64,000 nucleotides of DNA from contig NZ_CP108088.1 in the NCBI RefSeq assembly GCF_036192275.1, positions 3,473,501 through 3,537,500 on the forward strand, written 5' to 3'. Source of the stretch: Streptomyces sp. NBC_00250 (GTDB lineage Bacteria > Actinomycetota > Actinomycetes > Streptomycetales > Streptomycetaceae). This document shows, piece by piece, positions 33,903 to 42,547 of the stretch. Position 1 is the stretch's first letter. Each line of letters opens with the position of its first letter. The position numbers and the translations under genes were made by a program. Under the pieces are notes generated by a model that saw nothing but the letters and a program-made list of their open reading frames with translations, was not told the origin of the DNA and made no database searches.

Positions 33903-35618
33903 GTGGACCGCACCACCACCCGCCCGCACGGACGCCGCTGGCTCGGCGGAGCCCTCGCGCTCGCCGTCGGCTCCGGGCTCGTCCTCGTCGGCGGAGCCGG
34001 CACCGCGCAGGCGGCCGACGTCAACGTCGCCAAGAACGCCGGTTTCGAGAACGGCCTCGCCAACTGGTCCTGTTCCGCCGGGAGCGGCGCCGCCGTCTCC
34101 TCCCCGGTCCGCACCGGGGCCGGCGCACTGCGCGCCACCCCGGCCGGTCTCGACAACGCCAAGTGCGTGCAGACCGTAGCGGTGAAGCCCAACTCGACGT
34201 ACACGCTGAGCGCCTGGGTCCAGGGCGGCTACGCCTACCTCGGTGCCGACAACACCGGGACCGGCTCCGGCAGCGTCTCCACGTGGACGCCCGACAGCGC
34301 CGCCTGGAAGCAGCTCACCACCACCTTCACCACCGGGGCGAGCACCACCTCGGTCGAGATCTACACCCACGGCTGGTACGGGACGTCCCCCTACCTCGTC
34401 GACGACGTCAGCGTCTTCGGGCCCGACGGGGGCGGCGGCCAGGACCCCGACCCGGTCGTCCCGGCCACCCCGGCCGGCCTCGCCGCGGGCACCGTCACCT
34501 CCTCCTCCGTCGCCCTGAGCTGGGGCGCGGTCTCCGGCGCCACGGGCTACAAGGTCTACCGGGACGGCGCCAACCCGCAGGCGGTCACCGGCACTTCGGC
34601 CACCGTCACGGGGCTCACCGCCGACACCGCGTACCAGTTCCAGGTCGCCGCGACGAACTCCGCGGGCGAGTCCGCGAAGTCCACCGCCGTCTCCGCGCGG
34701 ACCGCCAAGGTCACCGACCCGGGCCCCGGCCCGGCCGTGCCCAAGCACGCCCTCACCGGCTACTGGCAGAACTTCAACAACGGCGCCACGGTCCAGAAGC
34801 TGCGGGACGTCCAGTCGCAGTACGACATCATCGCCGTGTCCTTCGCCGACTCGACGACCACGGCCGGCCAGATCGTCTTCAACCTCGACCCGGCCGTCGG
34901 CTACGCCTCGGCCGCCGACTTCAAGGCCGACATCGCCGCGAAGAAGGCCGCCGGCAAGTCCGTCGTCATCTCGGTCGGCGGCGAGAAGGGGAACGTCACG
35001 ATCAACAGTGACGCCTCCGCGACCGCCTTCGCCGACAGCGCGTACGCCCTGATGCAGGAGTACGGCTTCAGCGGCGTCGACATCGACCTCGAACACGGCA
35101 TCAACTCGACCTACCTGACCAAGGCGCTGCGTCAGCTGTCCGCCAAGGCCGGTTCGTCGCTGGTCCTGACGATGGCCCCGCAGACCATCGACATGCAGAG
35201 CACGGGCACCGAGTACTTCAAGACGGCGCTCGCCGTGAAGGACATCCTCACGGTCGTCAACATGCAGTACTACAACAGCGGTTCGATGCTCGGCTGCGAC
35301 GGCAAGGTCTACAGCCAGGGCTCGGTGGACTTCCTCACCGCGCTCGCCTGCATCCAGATCCAGGGCGGTCTCTCCCCGTCGCAGGTCGGTCTGGGCGTCC
35401 CGGCCTCCTCGCGGGGCGCGGGCAGCGGCTACGTCGACCCGCAGATCGTGAAGAACGCGCTCGACTGCCTGACCAAGCTCACGAGCTGCGGCACCTTCAA
35501 GCCGGCCCAGGCCTGGCCGACGCTGCGCGGCGCGATGACCTGGTCGACCAACTGGGACGCGACGGCCGGCAACGCCTGGTCGAACGCGGTCGGCCCGCAC
35601 GTCCACAACCTGCCGTAA
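33903..35618 (+). CDS. secreted GH18 chitinase with CBM and fibronectin-III domains
   Basis: About 571 residues. A Tat-like signal peptide (RRWLGGALALAVGSGLVLVGGAGTAQA) precedes a carbohydrate-binding module (about 40-175; WYGTSPYLVDDVSVFG), a fibronectin-III domain (about 190-280) and a GH18 catalytic domain (about 285-571). The DxxDxDxE motif reads S390-G-V-D393-I-D395-L-E397, so the catalytic Glu and both inner Asp are present but the first Asp is Ser. It would degrade chitin outside the cell. GTG at 33903 lies six bases after GGAGG; an ATG at 33897 is in frame. Confidence 0.92.
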   Translation: MDRTTTRPHGRRWLGGALALAVGSGLVLVGGAGTAQAADVNVAKNAGFENGLANWSCSAGSGAAVSSPVRTGAGALRATPAGLDNAKCVQTVAVKPNSTYTLSAWVQGGYAYLGADNTGTGSGSVSTWTPDSAAWKQLTTTFTTGASTTSVEIYTHGWYGTSPYLVDDVSVFGPDGGGGQDPDPVVPATPAGLAAGTVTSSSVALSWGAVSGATGYKVYRDGANPQAVTGTSATVTGLTADTAYQFQVAATNSAGESAKSTAVSARTAKVTDPGPGPAVPKHALTGYWQNFNNGATVQKLRDVQSQYDIIAVSFADSTTTAGQIVFNLDPAVGYASAADFKADIAAKKAAGKSVVISVGGEKGNVTINSDASATAFADSAYALMQEYGFSGVDIDLEHGINSTYLTKALRQLSAKAGSSLVLTMAPQTIDMQSTGTEYFKTALAVKDILTVVNMQYYNSGSMLGCDGKVYSQGSVDFLTALACIQIQGGLSPSQVGLGVPASSRGAGSGYVDPQIVKNALDCLTKLTSCGTFKPAQAWPTLRGAMTWSTNWDATAGNAWSNAVGPHVHNLP

Positions 35619-35646
35619 CGCCACACAGCCGTACGGAAGTCACCTC

Positions 35647-35676
35647 GCAGCGCCGCCGGTCCCCCGGCGGCGCTGC
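35647..35676. terminator. convergent terminator of chitinase and kinase genes
   Basis: A 13-bp perfect stem (35647-35659 with 35664-35676) with a TCCC tetraloop sits 28 bases after the chitinase stop and ten before the convergent kinase stop. It may serve both genes. Confidence 0.85.
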
Positions 35677-35685
35677 TCCGTTTCG

Positions 35686-37077
35686 TCAGGCGGGACGGAA
35701 CAGGGCCAGGACCCGTGCGAGGCCGTGGACCCACTCGTCGACCCTGGCGGCCCGGCGGCCGTCGATCTCGCAGGTGTAGTCGGTGCCGTCGTACAGGATG
35801 ACGGCGATGCGCAGCCACCGGCCTCGGCGGGTCCGCTCGTACCGCACGGCCCTGATCTCGGGCCAGCTGAACTCGGCCTCGTCGTCGAGGAGTTGCAGAC
35901 AGATTCCGGCGCCGTCCACGACGATCCCGTAGATGCTGTCGGCGGCGACGAACTCCGGTACGGGCTGCGGGGGCGCGACGGGCGGCGGCGGCACGAAGAG
36001 GGTGGGCGTGGGCGGCCCGAATCCCGGCGGGATCGAGTCGCGCGCGGGTGGGGGCGCGTACGGCGACGGGACCGAGGCGTGCGGATGCGGGGCCGCGTAC
36101 GGCGACGGGACCGCGGTCTGCGGCGGCACGGGCGTCGACGGGATCAGGCCCTGCGGCGGCCCGTACGACGGCGGGATCGAGTCATGCGGCGGTCCGAATC
36201 CCGCCGGGGTCGGATGCTGCGGCGTCGCGGGCGCGTCGACGGCCGTCGGCGGCGGGACCGTCCCCACGGCGTCCCGCACCCCCTCCCCCAGGGCGTCCAG
36301 GATCTCCTCCGGCGTGGGCCGTTCGGCCGGGTTCTTGGCGAGGCAGCGACCCACGAGCCCGCGCAGGGCCTCGGGTACGGAGGCGAGGTCCGGGTCCTCG
36401 TGCACCGCCCGGTACATGAGCCCCATCGGGGTGCCGTCCCCGAAGGGCCGGCCGCCCGCCGCGGCGACGAGCACGGCGCCGAGGGCGAAGACGTCGGCGG
36501 CGCCCGTGACCTCGTCGCCGAGGGCCTGTTCGGGGGCGAGGTAGCCGGGGGTGCCGAAGGCCGAACCGGTGGCGGTGAGCCGGGTCGACTCCACCGCGCG
36601 GGCGATCCCGAAGTCGAGGACGCGGGGTCCGTCGGGAGCCATGACGATGTTGCCGGGTTTGAGGTCGCGGTGGACGAGCCCGCAGGCGTGGATGGCCTCC
36701 AACGCCTCGGCGAGCGCGGCCCCGAGCGCGCGCAGCCGTCCCTCGTCCATGGGGCCCTCGGCGGTGACGAGGGCCGAAAGGGTGGGGCCGGGGATGTAGG
36801 CGGTGGCGAGCCAGGGCGCCTCGGCGTCGGGGTCGGCGTCGACGACCTGCGCGGTGTGGAATCCGCCGACCTGCCGGGCGGCGGCGACCTCGGCGCGGAA
36901 GCGCGCGCGGAAGGACGGGTCGGCGGCGAGTTCCGGCCGGGCCACCTTGACCGCGACGGCGCGCCCGCCGCGCGATCGGGCCAGATAGACGGTGCCCATG
37001 CCGCCTTCGCCTAGCTTGTGCTCGATGACGTATCTACCGATGAGGGTCCCCACCGGGACAGTATGGCCGAACTCCAT
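35686..37077 (-). CDS. Ser/Thr protein kinase with Pro-rich linker
   Basis: 463 residues. The N-terminal kinase domain (about 10-265) has the glycine loop LGEGGMGTVYLA, VAVKVARPE (catalytic Lys), the HRDLKPGN catalytic loop and the DFGIAR motif; APE appears as YLAPEQAL. A Pro-rich linker (270-375) has repeats of DSIPPxYGPPQ type. A C-terminal domain of about 90 residues (GIVVDGAGICLQLLDDEAEFSWPEIRAVRY) follows and is not named here. No transmembrane helix is seen, so it is probably cytosolic. It is divergent from the carboxypeptidase. Confidence 0.92.
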   Translation of the reverse strand: MEFGHTVPVGTLIGRYVIEHKLGEGGMGTVYLARSRGGRAVAVKVARPELAADPSFRARFRAEVAAARQVGGFHTAQVVDADPDAEAPWLATAYIPGPTLSALVTAEGPMDEGRLRALGAALAEALEAIHACGLVHRDLKPGNIVMAPDGPRVLDFGIARAVESTRLTATGSAFGTPGYLAPEQALGDEVTGAADVFALGAVLVAAAGGRPFGDGTPMGLMYRAVHEDPDLASVPEALRGLVGRCLAKNPAERPTPEEILDALGEGVRDAVGTVPPPTAVDAPATPQHPTPAGFGPPHDSIPPSYGPPQGLIPSTPVPPQTAVPSPYAAPHPHASVPSPYAPPPARDSIPPGFGPPTPTLFVPPPPVAPPQPVPEFVAADSIYGIVVDGAGICLQLLDDEAEFSWPEIRAVRYERTRRGRWLRIAVILYDGTDYTCEIDGRRAARVDEWVHGLARVLALFRPA

Positions 37078-37113
37078 ATCTTGACCGGTCCATGACACGG
37101 GCTCACCATGTGG

Positions 37114-37141
37114 CCGAACACAGAACACCGAACACAGAACA
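37114..37141. repeat. 14-bp tandem direct repeat in a divergent promoter
   Basis: CCGAACACAGAACA occurs twice without spacing between the divergent kinase and carboxypeptidase genes. Its location in the promoter region makes it a candidate binding site for a regulator of either gene. Confidence 0.7.
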
Positions 37142-37189
37142 CCCGCACGCGCTTGTCGCACCCCCCACCCTCCCCACCCAGGAGACAGC

Positions 37190-38545
37190 ATGCGACGTTC
37201 TCTCCGCGGCAGAAGGTCCGCCACCCTCGCGGCCCTCGTGGCGCTCGCCCTCGCGGCGCCCCTCTCCGCCCTCACCACACCCGCCGGGGCCGACCCGTCG
37301 TCGACCGCCGCCCGTATCGCCGCAGGGGCCGATGAGGTGATCCGGCAGTACGAGGTGGCCGGGCCCTCCACCCCGGCCGCCCGCACCGCGCTCACCGCCA
37401 CCGGCGTCTCGATCGACGAGGTCGACGCCCGCTCGGTCGTGGTCAGCGCCAACACCGAACAGCTCAGGAACCTCAAGGCACTCGGCTACAAGCCGATCGC
37501 CCTGCCCGGCCCGCCGAACCGCGCGGCCGAGGGAGACCAGGCCGTCGGCCCGCTCGACTTCCCCTCCGCCGACGCGAGGTACCACAACTACGCGGAGATG
37601 AACGCGGAGATCGACCAGCGGCTCGCCCAGTACCCCTCGATCATGCGCAAGCAGGTGATCGGGAAGACGTACCAGGGCCGGGACATCGTCGCCATCAAGA
37701 TCAGCGACAACGTCGCCACCGACGAGAACGAGCCGGAAGTCCTCTTCACCCACCACCAGCACGCCCGCGAGCACCTCACCGTCGAGATGGCGCTGTACCT
37801 CCTGCGCGAGCTCGGCGCGGGCTACGGCAGCGACTCCCGGGTCACCAACGCCGTCAACGGGCGCGAGATCTGGATCGTCCCGGACCTCAACCCGGACGGC
37901 GGCGAGTACGACATCGCGAGCGGCTCCTACCGCAGCTGGCGCAAGAACCGGCAGCCCAACTCCGGATCCTCGTACATCGGTACGGACATGAACCGGAACT
38001 GGGACTACAAGTGGGGCTGCTGCGGCGGCTCTTCGAGCTCCAAGAGCTCCGAGACGTACCGTGGCACGGCGCCCGAGTCCGCCCCCGAGGTGAAGGTCGT
38101 CGCCGACTTCGTCCGCTCCCGGGTGGTCGGCGGCAAGCAGCAGATCACCGCGGCCATCGACTTCCACACGTACAGCGAGCTCGTGCTCTGGCCCTTCGGC
38201 TGGACCACGGCCAACACCGCACCGGGCATGACGCTCGACGACCGGAACGCCTTCGCCGCGGTCGGCGGCAAGATGGCGGCCAGCAACGGCTACACGCCCG
38301 AGCAGTCCAGCGACCTCTACATCACGGACGGCTCGATCGACGACTACCTGTGGGGCGCGCAGAGGATCTTCGCGTACACCTTCGAGATGTACCCGTCCTC
38401 GTCCGGCGGCGGCGGCTTCTACCCGCCCGACGAGGTCATCGAGCGCGAGACGAGCCGCAACCGCGACGCCGTCCTGCAGCTCCTGGAGAACGCGGACTGC
38501 ATGTACCGCTCGATCGGCAAGCAGGCGCAGTACTGCGCGGCCTGA
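37190..38545 (+). CDS. secreted M14 zinc carboxypeptidase
   Basis: 451 residues. A signal peptide ([27 protein letters not shown]) precedes an N-terminal prodomain-like region and a peptidase M14 domain. The zinc-binding HxxE is H191-A-R-E194 in [12 protein letters not shown], with the third ligand His in [20 protein letters not shown] carries substrate-binding residues, and the catalytic Glu is in FAYTFEMYP. It removes C-terminal residues from peptides outside the cell. The gene is followed by a perfect terminator hairpin. Confidence 0.93.
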   Translation: MRRSLRGRRSATLAALVALALAAPLSALTTPAGADPSSTAARIAAGADEVIRQYEVAGPSTPAARTALTATGVSIDEVDARSVVVSANTEQLRNLKALGYKPIALPGPPNRAAEGDQAVGPLDFPSADARYHNYAEMNAEIDQRLAQYPSIMRKQVIGKTYQGRDIVAIKISDNVATDENEPEVLFTHHQHAREHLTVEMALYLLRELGAGYGSDSRVTNAVNGREIWIVPDLNPDGGEYDIASGSYRSWRKNRQPNSGSSYIGTDMNRNWDYKWGCCGGSSSSKSSETYRGTAPESAPEVKVVADFVRSRVVGGKQQITAAIDFHTYSELVLWPFGWTTANTAPGMTLDDRNAFAAVGGKMAASNGYTPEQSSDLYITDGSIDDYLWGAQRIFAYTFEMYPSSSGGGGFYPPDEVIERETSRNRDAVLQLLENADCMYRSIGKQAQYCAA

Positions 38546-38563
38546 CGGTCCGTACGTGAGAAC

Positions 38564-38595
38564 GGGCGCCCCGGCGGCATTCCGCCGGGGCGCCC
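38564..38595. terminator. convergent terminator of carboxypeptidase and permease genes
   Basis: A 14-bp perfect stem (38564-38577 with 38582-38595) with loop CATT lies 18 bases after the carboxypeptidase stop and 20 before the stop of the convergent GntP-type permease. Confidence 0.88.
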
Positions 38596-38615
38596 CCGCG
38601 TCACGGGCCGGACCC

Positions 38616-40058
38616 TCAGACGAACAGACTCAGCGCGGCCGCCGCCGCGAAGCCCGCCAGGGAGAGCACCGACTCCAGCACCGTCCAGGACTTGAGGGTG
38701 TCCCGTTCGGTGATGCCGAAGTACTTGGAGACGATCCAGAAGCCGCCGTCGTTGACGTGCGAGGCGAAGATCGAGCCGGCCGAGATCGCCATGATGACGA
38801 GGGCCAGGAAGGCCTGCGAGTGGTCGCCGCCCTCGACCAGGGGCAGCACGATGCCCGCCGTGGTGACGATGGCGACCGTCGCCGAGCCCTGGGCGACGCG
38901 CAGCACCAGGGAGATGAGGTAGGCGAGCACGATGACGGGGAGACCGACGTCGTGGAAGGTGTCGGAGAGCGCCTGGGCGACGCCGCTCACCTTGAGGACC
39001 GCGCCGAAGACCCCGCCCGCGCCGACGACGAGCAGGATGTTGCCGACCGGCTTGAGCGAGGAGGTGGACACCTGCTCCAGGGACTTCCGGGACCAGCCGC
39101 GACGGATGCCGAGCATCCAGTACGCGAGGAAGAGCGCGAGCGTCAGCGCGACGAAGGGGCTGCCGAAGAACTCGATGACGGAGCGGAGGGTGGACTCGTC
39201 CAGGGCGATGGAGGAGAAGGTCGCGGCGAGGATGAGGACCAGCGGCGTGCCGATGATGAGGAGCACGGTGGAGAGCGCCACGGGCTCCTCGGTGCCGCCG
39301 GTCCGCTCGGCGGCGACCTTGGCCCTGGCCTCCTCGGCGGCCTCGACCATGTCCTGCGGGACCGCGACGAAGAGCCGGCGGCCGATCCAGCCTGCGTACG
39401 CCCAGGCCGCGAGCACGGCGGGGACGCCGACGAGGACGCCCATCAGGATGACCCAGCCGAGCGAGACGTGCAGGAGGCCTGCGGCGGCGACCGGGCCGGG
39501 GTGCGGCGGCAGGAACGCGTGGGTCATGGAGAGACCCGCGAGCAGCGGCATGGCGTAGAGCAGGATCGACTTGCCGGACCGCTTGGCGGCGGCGTAGACG
39601 ATCGGCGCGAGGACGAAGATGCCGACGTCGAAGAAGACCGGGATGCCGAAGATGAGTCCGGTGAGGCCCATGGCGAGGGGGGCCCGCTTCTCGCCGAAGA
39701 GGCCGAGGAGACGGCTGCTCAACACCTCGGCGCCGCCCGAGACCTCCAGGATCGCGCCGAGCATGGTGCCGAGTCCGATGATGATCGCGACATGGCCGAG
39801 GATGCCGCCCATGCCGGTCTCGATGACGGAGGTGGCGGCGGACTTCTGGACGGTGCCGAAGAGTTCGGTGACGGAGAGGCCGGCGGCGAGGCCGACGCCG
39901 ATGGAGACGGCGAGCAGCGCGACGAAGGGCTGGAGCCGGATCTTGATGATCAGCAGGAGCAGGACGGCGATGCCGAGGGCGGCGACGGTGAGCAGCCCGG
40001 CGGTGCCGGGTATCAGGTGGAGCAGTCCACCGGTGTGCGGGGGCGTGGCGGGGTTCAT
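38616..40058 (-). CDS. GntP family permease
   Basis: 480 residues with about 12 to 14 membrane segments. Family features are the early LLLIIKIRLQPFVALLAVSIGVGLAAG, then GLIFGIPVFFDVGIFVLAPIVYAAAKRSGKSILLYAMPLLAGLSMTHAFLPPHPGPVA (quoted in parts: FGIPVFFDVGIFVLAPI, HAFLPPHPGPVAAA) and the C-terminal SHVNDGGFWIVSKYFG. GntP proteins import gluconate and related acids. Here it lies with D-amino-acid and pfkB-kinase genes, so the substrate may be a D-amino acid or a sugar acid (the D-serine importer DsdX belongs to this family). Confidence 0.93.
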   Translation of the reverse strand: MNPATPPHTGGLLHLIPGTAGLLTVAALGIAVLLLLIIKIRLQPFVALLAVSIGVGLAAGLSVTELFGTVQKSAATSVIETGMGGILGHVAIIIGLGTMLGAILEVSGGAEVLSSRLLGLFGEKRAPLAMGLTGLIFGIPVFFDVGIFVLAPIVYAAAKRSGKSILLYAMPLLAGLSMTHAFLPPHPGPVAAAGLLHVSLGWVILMGVLVGVPAVLAAWAYAGWIGRRLFVAVPQDMVEAAEEARAKVAAERTGGTEEPVALSTVLLIIGTPLVLILAATFSSIALDESTLRSVIEFFGSPFVALTLALFLAYWMLGIRRGWSRKSLEQVSTSSLKPVGNILLVVGAGGVFGAVLKVSGVAQALSDTFHDVGLPVIVLAYLISLVLRVAQGSATVAIVTTAGIVLPLVEGGDHSQAFLALVIMAISAGSIFASHVNDGGFWIVSKYFGITERDTLKSWTVLESVLSLAGFAAAAALSLFV

Positions 40059-40095
40059 GGCCGGGGGAAGCCTCGCTTTTGGGTAGGGGGGAGCG

Positions 40096-40128
40096 CGGCA
40101 CGGCGTTCGGGGTGAGAACGCCGTGCCG
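40096..40128 (-). terminator. hairpin between ridA and gntP-like genes
   Basis: A 13-bp perfect stem (40096-40108 with 40116-40128) with a seven-base loop lies in the 141-bp gap between the minus-strand ridA gene and the downstream permease gene. It can terminate the upstream operon or reduce read-through into the permease. Confidence 0.7.
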
Positions 40129-40199
40129 TGGAGCGGCTGGTTCAGGTGGATCGGTTCAGGTCCGTTCGGGCGGGTGGACGCCGGCCGTGTGCGCTCGGA

Positions 40200-40634
40200 T
40201 CAGCCGAGGACGGCGAGGGCGTCGATCTCGATGAGGAGGCCCTGGGGCAGACCGACGTAGACGGTGGTGCGGGCGGAGGCGGGGGCCTTGAGGCCCTGCT
40301 CCTCGAAGTACTGGTTGTAGATCGCGTTCATCTCGGCGAAGTGGTCCACGTCCGTCAGGTAGACGCGCATCATCATCACGTCGTCCCAGCTCGCGCCGCC
40401 CTCCTCCAGGATCGCCTTGACGTTGGCGAAGGTCTGGAGGGTCTGCTCGCGCAGGGTCGGTCCTGCGACGGTCGGGGCCTGGCCCTCGACGGCGGGCAGG
40501 AAGCCGACCTGGCCCGCGACCTGGAGGATGTTGCCCTTCTTCACGCCGTGCGAGAACTTCGCGGGCGGGGCGGTGTGGGTGGCGGGGGTGAGGGCGGTCT
40601 TCTCGGTCGACTGCTCGAGGTTCTGGTCGGTCAT
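40200..40634 (-). CDS. ridA: RidA family enamine/imine deaminase
   Basis: 144 residues. Conserved blocks are FSHGVKKGNILQVAGQVGFLP, EQTLQTFANVKAILEEGGASWDDVMMMRVYLTDVDHF, and a C-terminal ARTTVYVGLPQGLLIEIDALAVLG, with the substrate-binding Arg in SARTTVYV. RidA-like enzymes hydrolyse reactive 2-aminoacrylate and related enamines that PLP deaminases release. The ATG overlaps the iclR stop (ATGA), and the divergent operon encodes a PLP-dependent D-amino-acid deaminase, so a detoxifying role fits well. Confidence 0.93.
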   Translation of the reverse strand: MTDQNLEQSTEKTALTPATHTAPPAKFSHGVKKGNILQVAGQVGFLPAVEGQAPTVAGPTLREQTLQTFANVKAILEEGGASWDDVMMMRVYLTDVDHFAEMNAIYNQYFEEQGLKAPASARTTVYVGLPQGLLIEIDALAVLG

Positions 40635-41392
40635 GCGCTGTCCTTGCTCGGGGAGGTGCCGGAGTACTCCCGGCTGATGGCGTCCGCGGTGCGGCGCACC
40701 TGCGGGAGGAGGGAGAGGAGTTCCTCGGCCGTGACGACCACGTTGGGCGCCGAGACGGACATCGCGGCGACGACGCGCCCGTCGGCGCCGTGGATGGGCG
40801 CGCCGACGCAGTTGATGGACTCCTCGTGGCCGCCGAGGTCGGTGGCCCAGCCCTGTTCGCGTACGGTCGCCAGCTCCTTGAGGAAGGCGGCGGCGTTCGG
40901 GGTCGAACGGGGCGTGTACGGGGGGTAGTCGAGCTTGCCGGCGAGGGCGCGGCGCTCGGGTTCGGGCAGGTCGGCGAGGAGCAGCTTGGCGACGGCGGCG
41001 ACGGTGATCGCGACGGGCTTGCCGATGCGCGAGTACATGCGGACCGGGTAGCGGCTCTCGACCTTGTCGATGTAGAGGACCTCGCCCTCCTCGTAGACGG
41101 CGAGGTGGATGGTGTGCCCGATCCGTTCGTTGAGCGCGGCGAGGTGGGGGTGCGCGATCTCGCGGATGTCGAGGTTCTCGACGGCCTCCTGGGCGAGCGC
41201 GAAGAGGCGGGCGCCGAGGCGGTACCGCTGGTCCTGCTGGCGGTAGACGAGGCCGTGCTCGTGCAGGGTGCGCAACAGCCGGAGGGCGGTGGACTTGTGG
41301 ACACCGAGCCGGTCGGCGACCTGTCCGAGGTCGGCGGGACCCTGTGCGAGCAAGGGCAGGATGCTGAGCGCCCGGTCGACGGTCTGGCTCAT
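40631..41392 (-). CDS. IclR family transcriptional regulator
   Basis: 253 residues. A winged HTH (ALSILPLLAQGPADLGQVADRLGVHKSTALRLLRTLHEHGLV, about 7-48) is followed by the IclR effector domain with HPHLAALNERIGHTIHLAVYEEGEVLYIDKVES. The C-terminal segment EESINCVGAPIHGADGRVVAAMSVSAP is the effector signature. It probably represses or activates this catabolic locus through the divergent promoter at 42424-42547. It overlaps the kinase gene stop (ATGA). Confidence 0.93.
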   Translation of the reverse strand: MSQTVDRALSILPLLAQGPADLGQVADRLGVHKSTALRLLRTLHEHGLVYRQQDQRYRLGARLFALAQEAVENLDIREIAHPHLAALNERIGHTIHLAVYEEGEVLYIDKVESRYPVRMYSRIGKPVAITVAAVAKLLLADLPEPERRALAGKLDYPPYTPRSTPNAAAFLKELATVREQGWATDLGGHEESINCVGAPIHGADGRVVAAMSVSAPNVVVTAEELLSLLPQVRRTADAISREYSGTSPSKDSA

Positions 41393-42423
41393 GGTGTACG
41401 TCCCTCCTGGTCGTCCCCCGTCCAGCCGGGGCCGAGCTGAAGTGTGCCCCAGGCGGTCGGGGCGAGGGCGGCGAGCCGGTCGGCGTGGGCGCGGCGGGGA
41501 GGCACGGCCAGGTCGCCGGGGACGGTGAGGGCGGCGGCGGCCAGCAGGTGTCCGTGCCGGAGGCGGGCCGTGGCGTCGAGTCCGCGGAGGGTGGCGGAGA
41601 GGAATCCGGCGGCGAAGGCGTCTCCGGCGCCGACGGCGGCGACGACGTCGACGCGGGGGGCGGGCACCTGCACGACGGTGTCGGTTCCGGGGCCGGTGCG
41701 TTCGTGGACGGTCGCGCCGTCGGCGCCCCGTTTCACGACGAGGACGGCCGGTTCGGGGAGCGCCGCGCGGATCGAGGCGGGGTCGCCGAGGCCCCAGGCC
41801 TGTTCGGCCTCGTCGGCGCCGACGAAGACGAGGTCGGCCCGGCGGGCGAGCTCCAGGAGGACGGGGCCGGCGGTGGCGGCGCCGTCGCGCCACAGTCCGG
41901 GGCGGCAGTTGACGTCGAAGGAGACGAGGGGGCGGCCGGCCCGGGGCGCGGTGAGGGCGCGCATGAGGGCGAGGCAGTCGTCGGAGAGGGCGGCGGTGAT
42001 GCCGGTGAGGTGGAGGACGCGGGCGTCGTCGACGGTCTCGTACGGCACGGTCGCGGGCGACATCGCGGAGGCGGCCGATCCGGCGCGGTAGTAGACGACC
42101 TCGTGGGCGTCGGTGGCGCGGTCGGCGGCGGTGCGGAAGTAGACGCCGGTGGGGCGCCGCGGGTCGCGGTCGACGGCGCTGACGTCGACGCCGTAGGCGC
42201 CGATGGTCTCGACGAGGTGGTCGCCGAAGCCGTCCCGGCCGACCCGGCCGACCCAGCGGGTGCGGTGGCCGGCGGCGGCGAGGGCGCAGGCGACGTTGGA
42301 CTCGGCGCCGCCGATCGCGCGCTCGAAGGCGGGTACGTCGGCGAGGCGGCCCGGTCGGGAGGGAAGGAAGGTGACCATGGACTCGCCGAGGCACACGACA
42401 TCCACGGGCGGTTCTCCGGCCAC
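41389..42423 (-). CDS. pfkB-type sugar kinase (2-keto-3-deoxygluconate kinase-like)
   Basis: 344 residues. The N-terminal CLGESMVTFLPSRPG and IGGAESNVACALAAAGHRTRWVGRVGRDGFG are PfkB signatures; the C-terminal VDVVAAVGAGDAFAAGFLSATLRG carries the catalytic Asp (GAGD). The sequence pattern is closest to 2-dehydro-3-deoxygluconate kinases. Phosphorylation of a keto-acid sugar is therefore likely. The GTG at 42423 is the first gene of the minus-strand operon (RBS AAGGGAG). Confidence 0.88.
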   Translation of the reverse strand: MAGEPPVDVVCLGESMVTFLPSRPGRLADVPAFERAIGGAESNVACALAAAGHRTRWVGRVGRDGFGDHLVETIGAYGVDVSAVDRDPRRPTGVYFRTAADRATDAHEVVYYRAGSAASAMSPATVPYETVDDARVLHLTGITAALSDDCLALMRALTAPRAGRPLVSFDVNCRPGLWRDGAATAGPVLLELARRADLVFVGADEAEQAWGLGDPASIRAALPEPAVLVVKRGADGATVHERTGPGTDTVVQVPAPRVDVVAAVGAGDAFAAGFLSATLRGLDATARLRHGHLLAAAALTVPGDLAVPPRRAHADRLAALAPTAWGTLQLGPGWTGDDQEGRTP

Positions 42424-42500
42424 TCTGGCGCTCCCTTGCGACTCTCGCGGGGTCCATTGACCCGGCCTTGGCCCGGATGCTAGACAGCTTTGAGCGACAT

Positions 42501-42530
42501 ACGCAATGACTGTTGCATCCTTCGCAACGC
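42501..42530. promoter_or_regulatory. candidate IclR operator in the divergent promoter
   Basis: Between the divergent kinase and deaminase genes lie GTTGC (42512-42516) and GCAAC (42524-42528), a perfect dyad. An overlapping GCAA/TTGC pair begins at 42503. IclR proteins typically bind such short imperfect palindromes at their own divergent promoter; assignment to this IclR is inferred. Confidence 0.5.
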
Positions 42531-42547
42531 TTCGATGAGGAGGCCTC

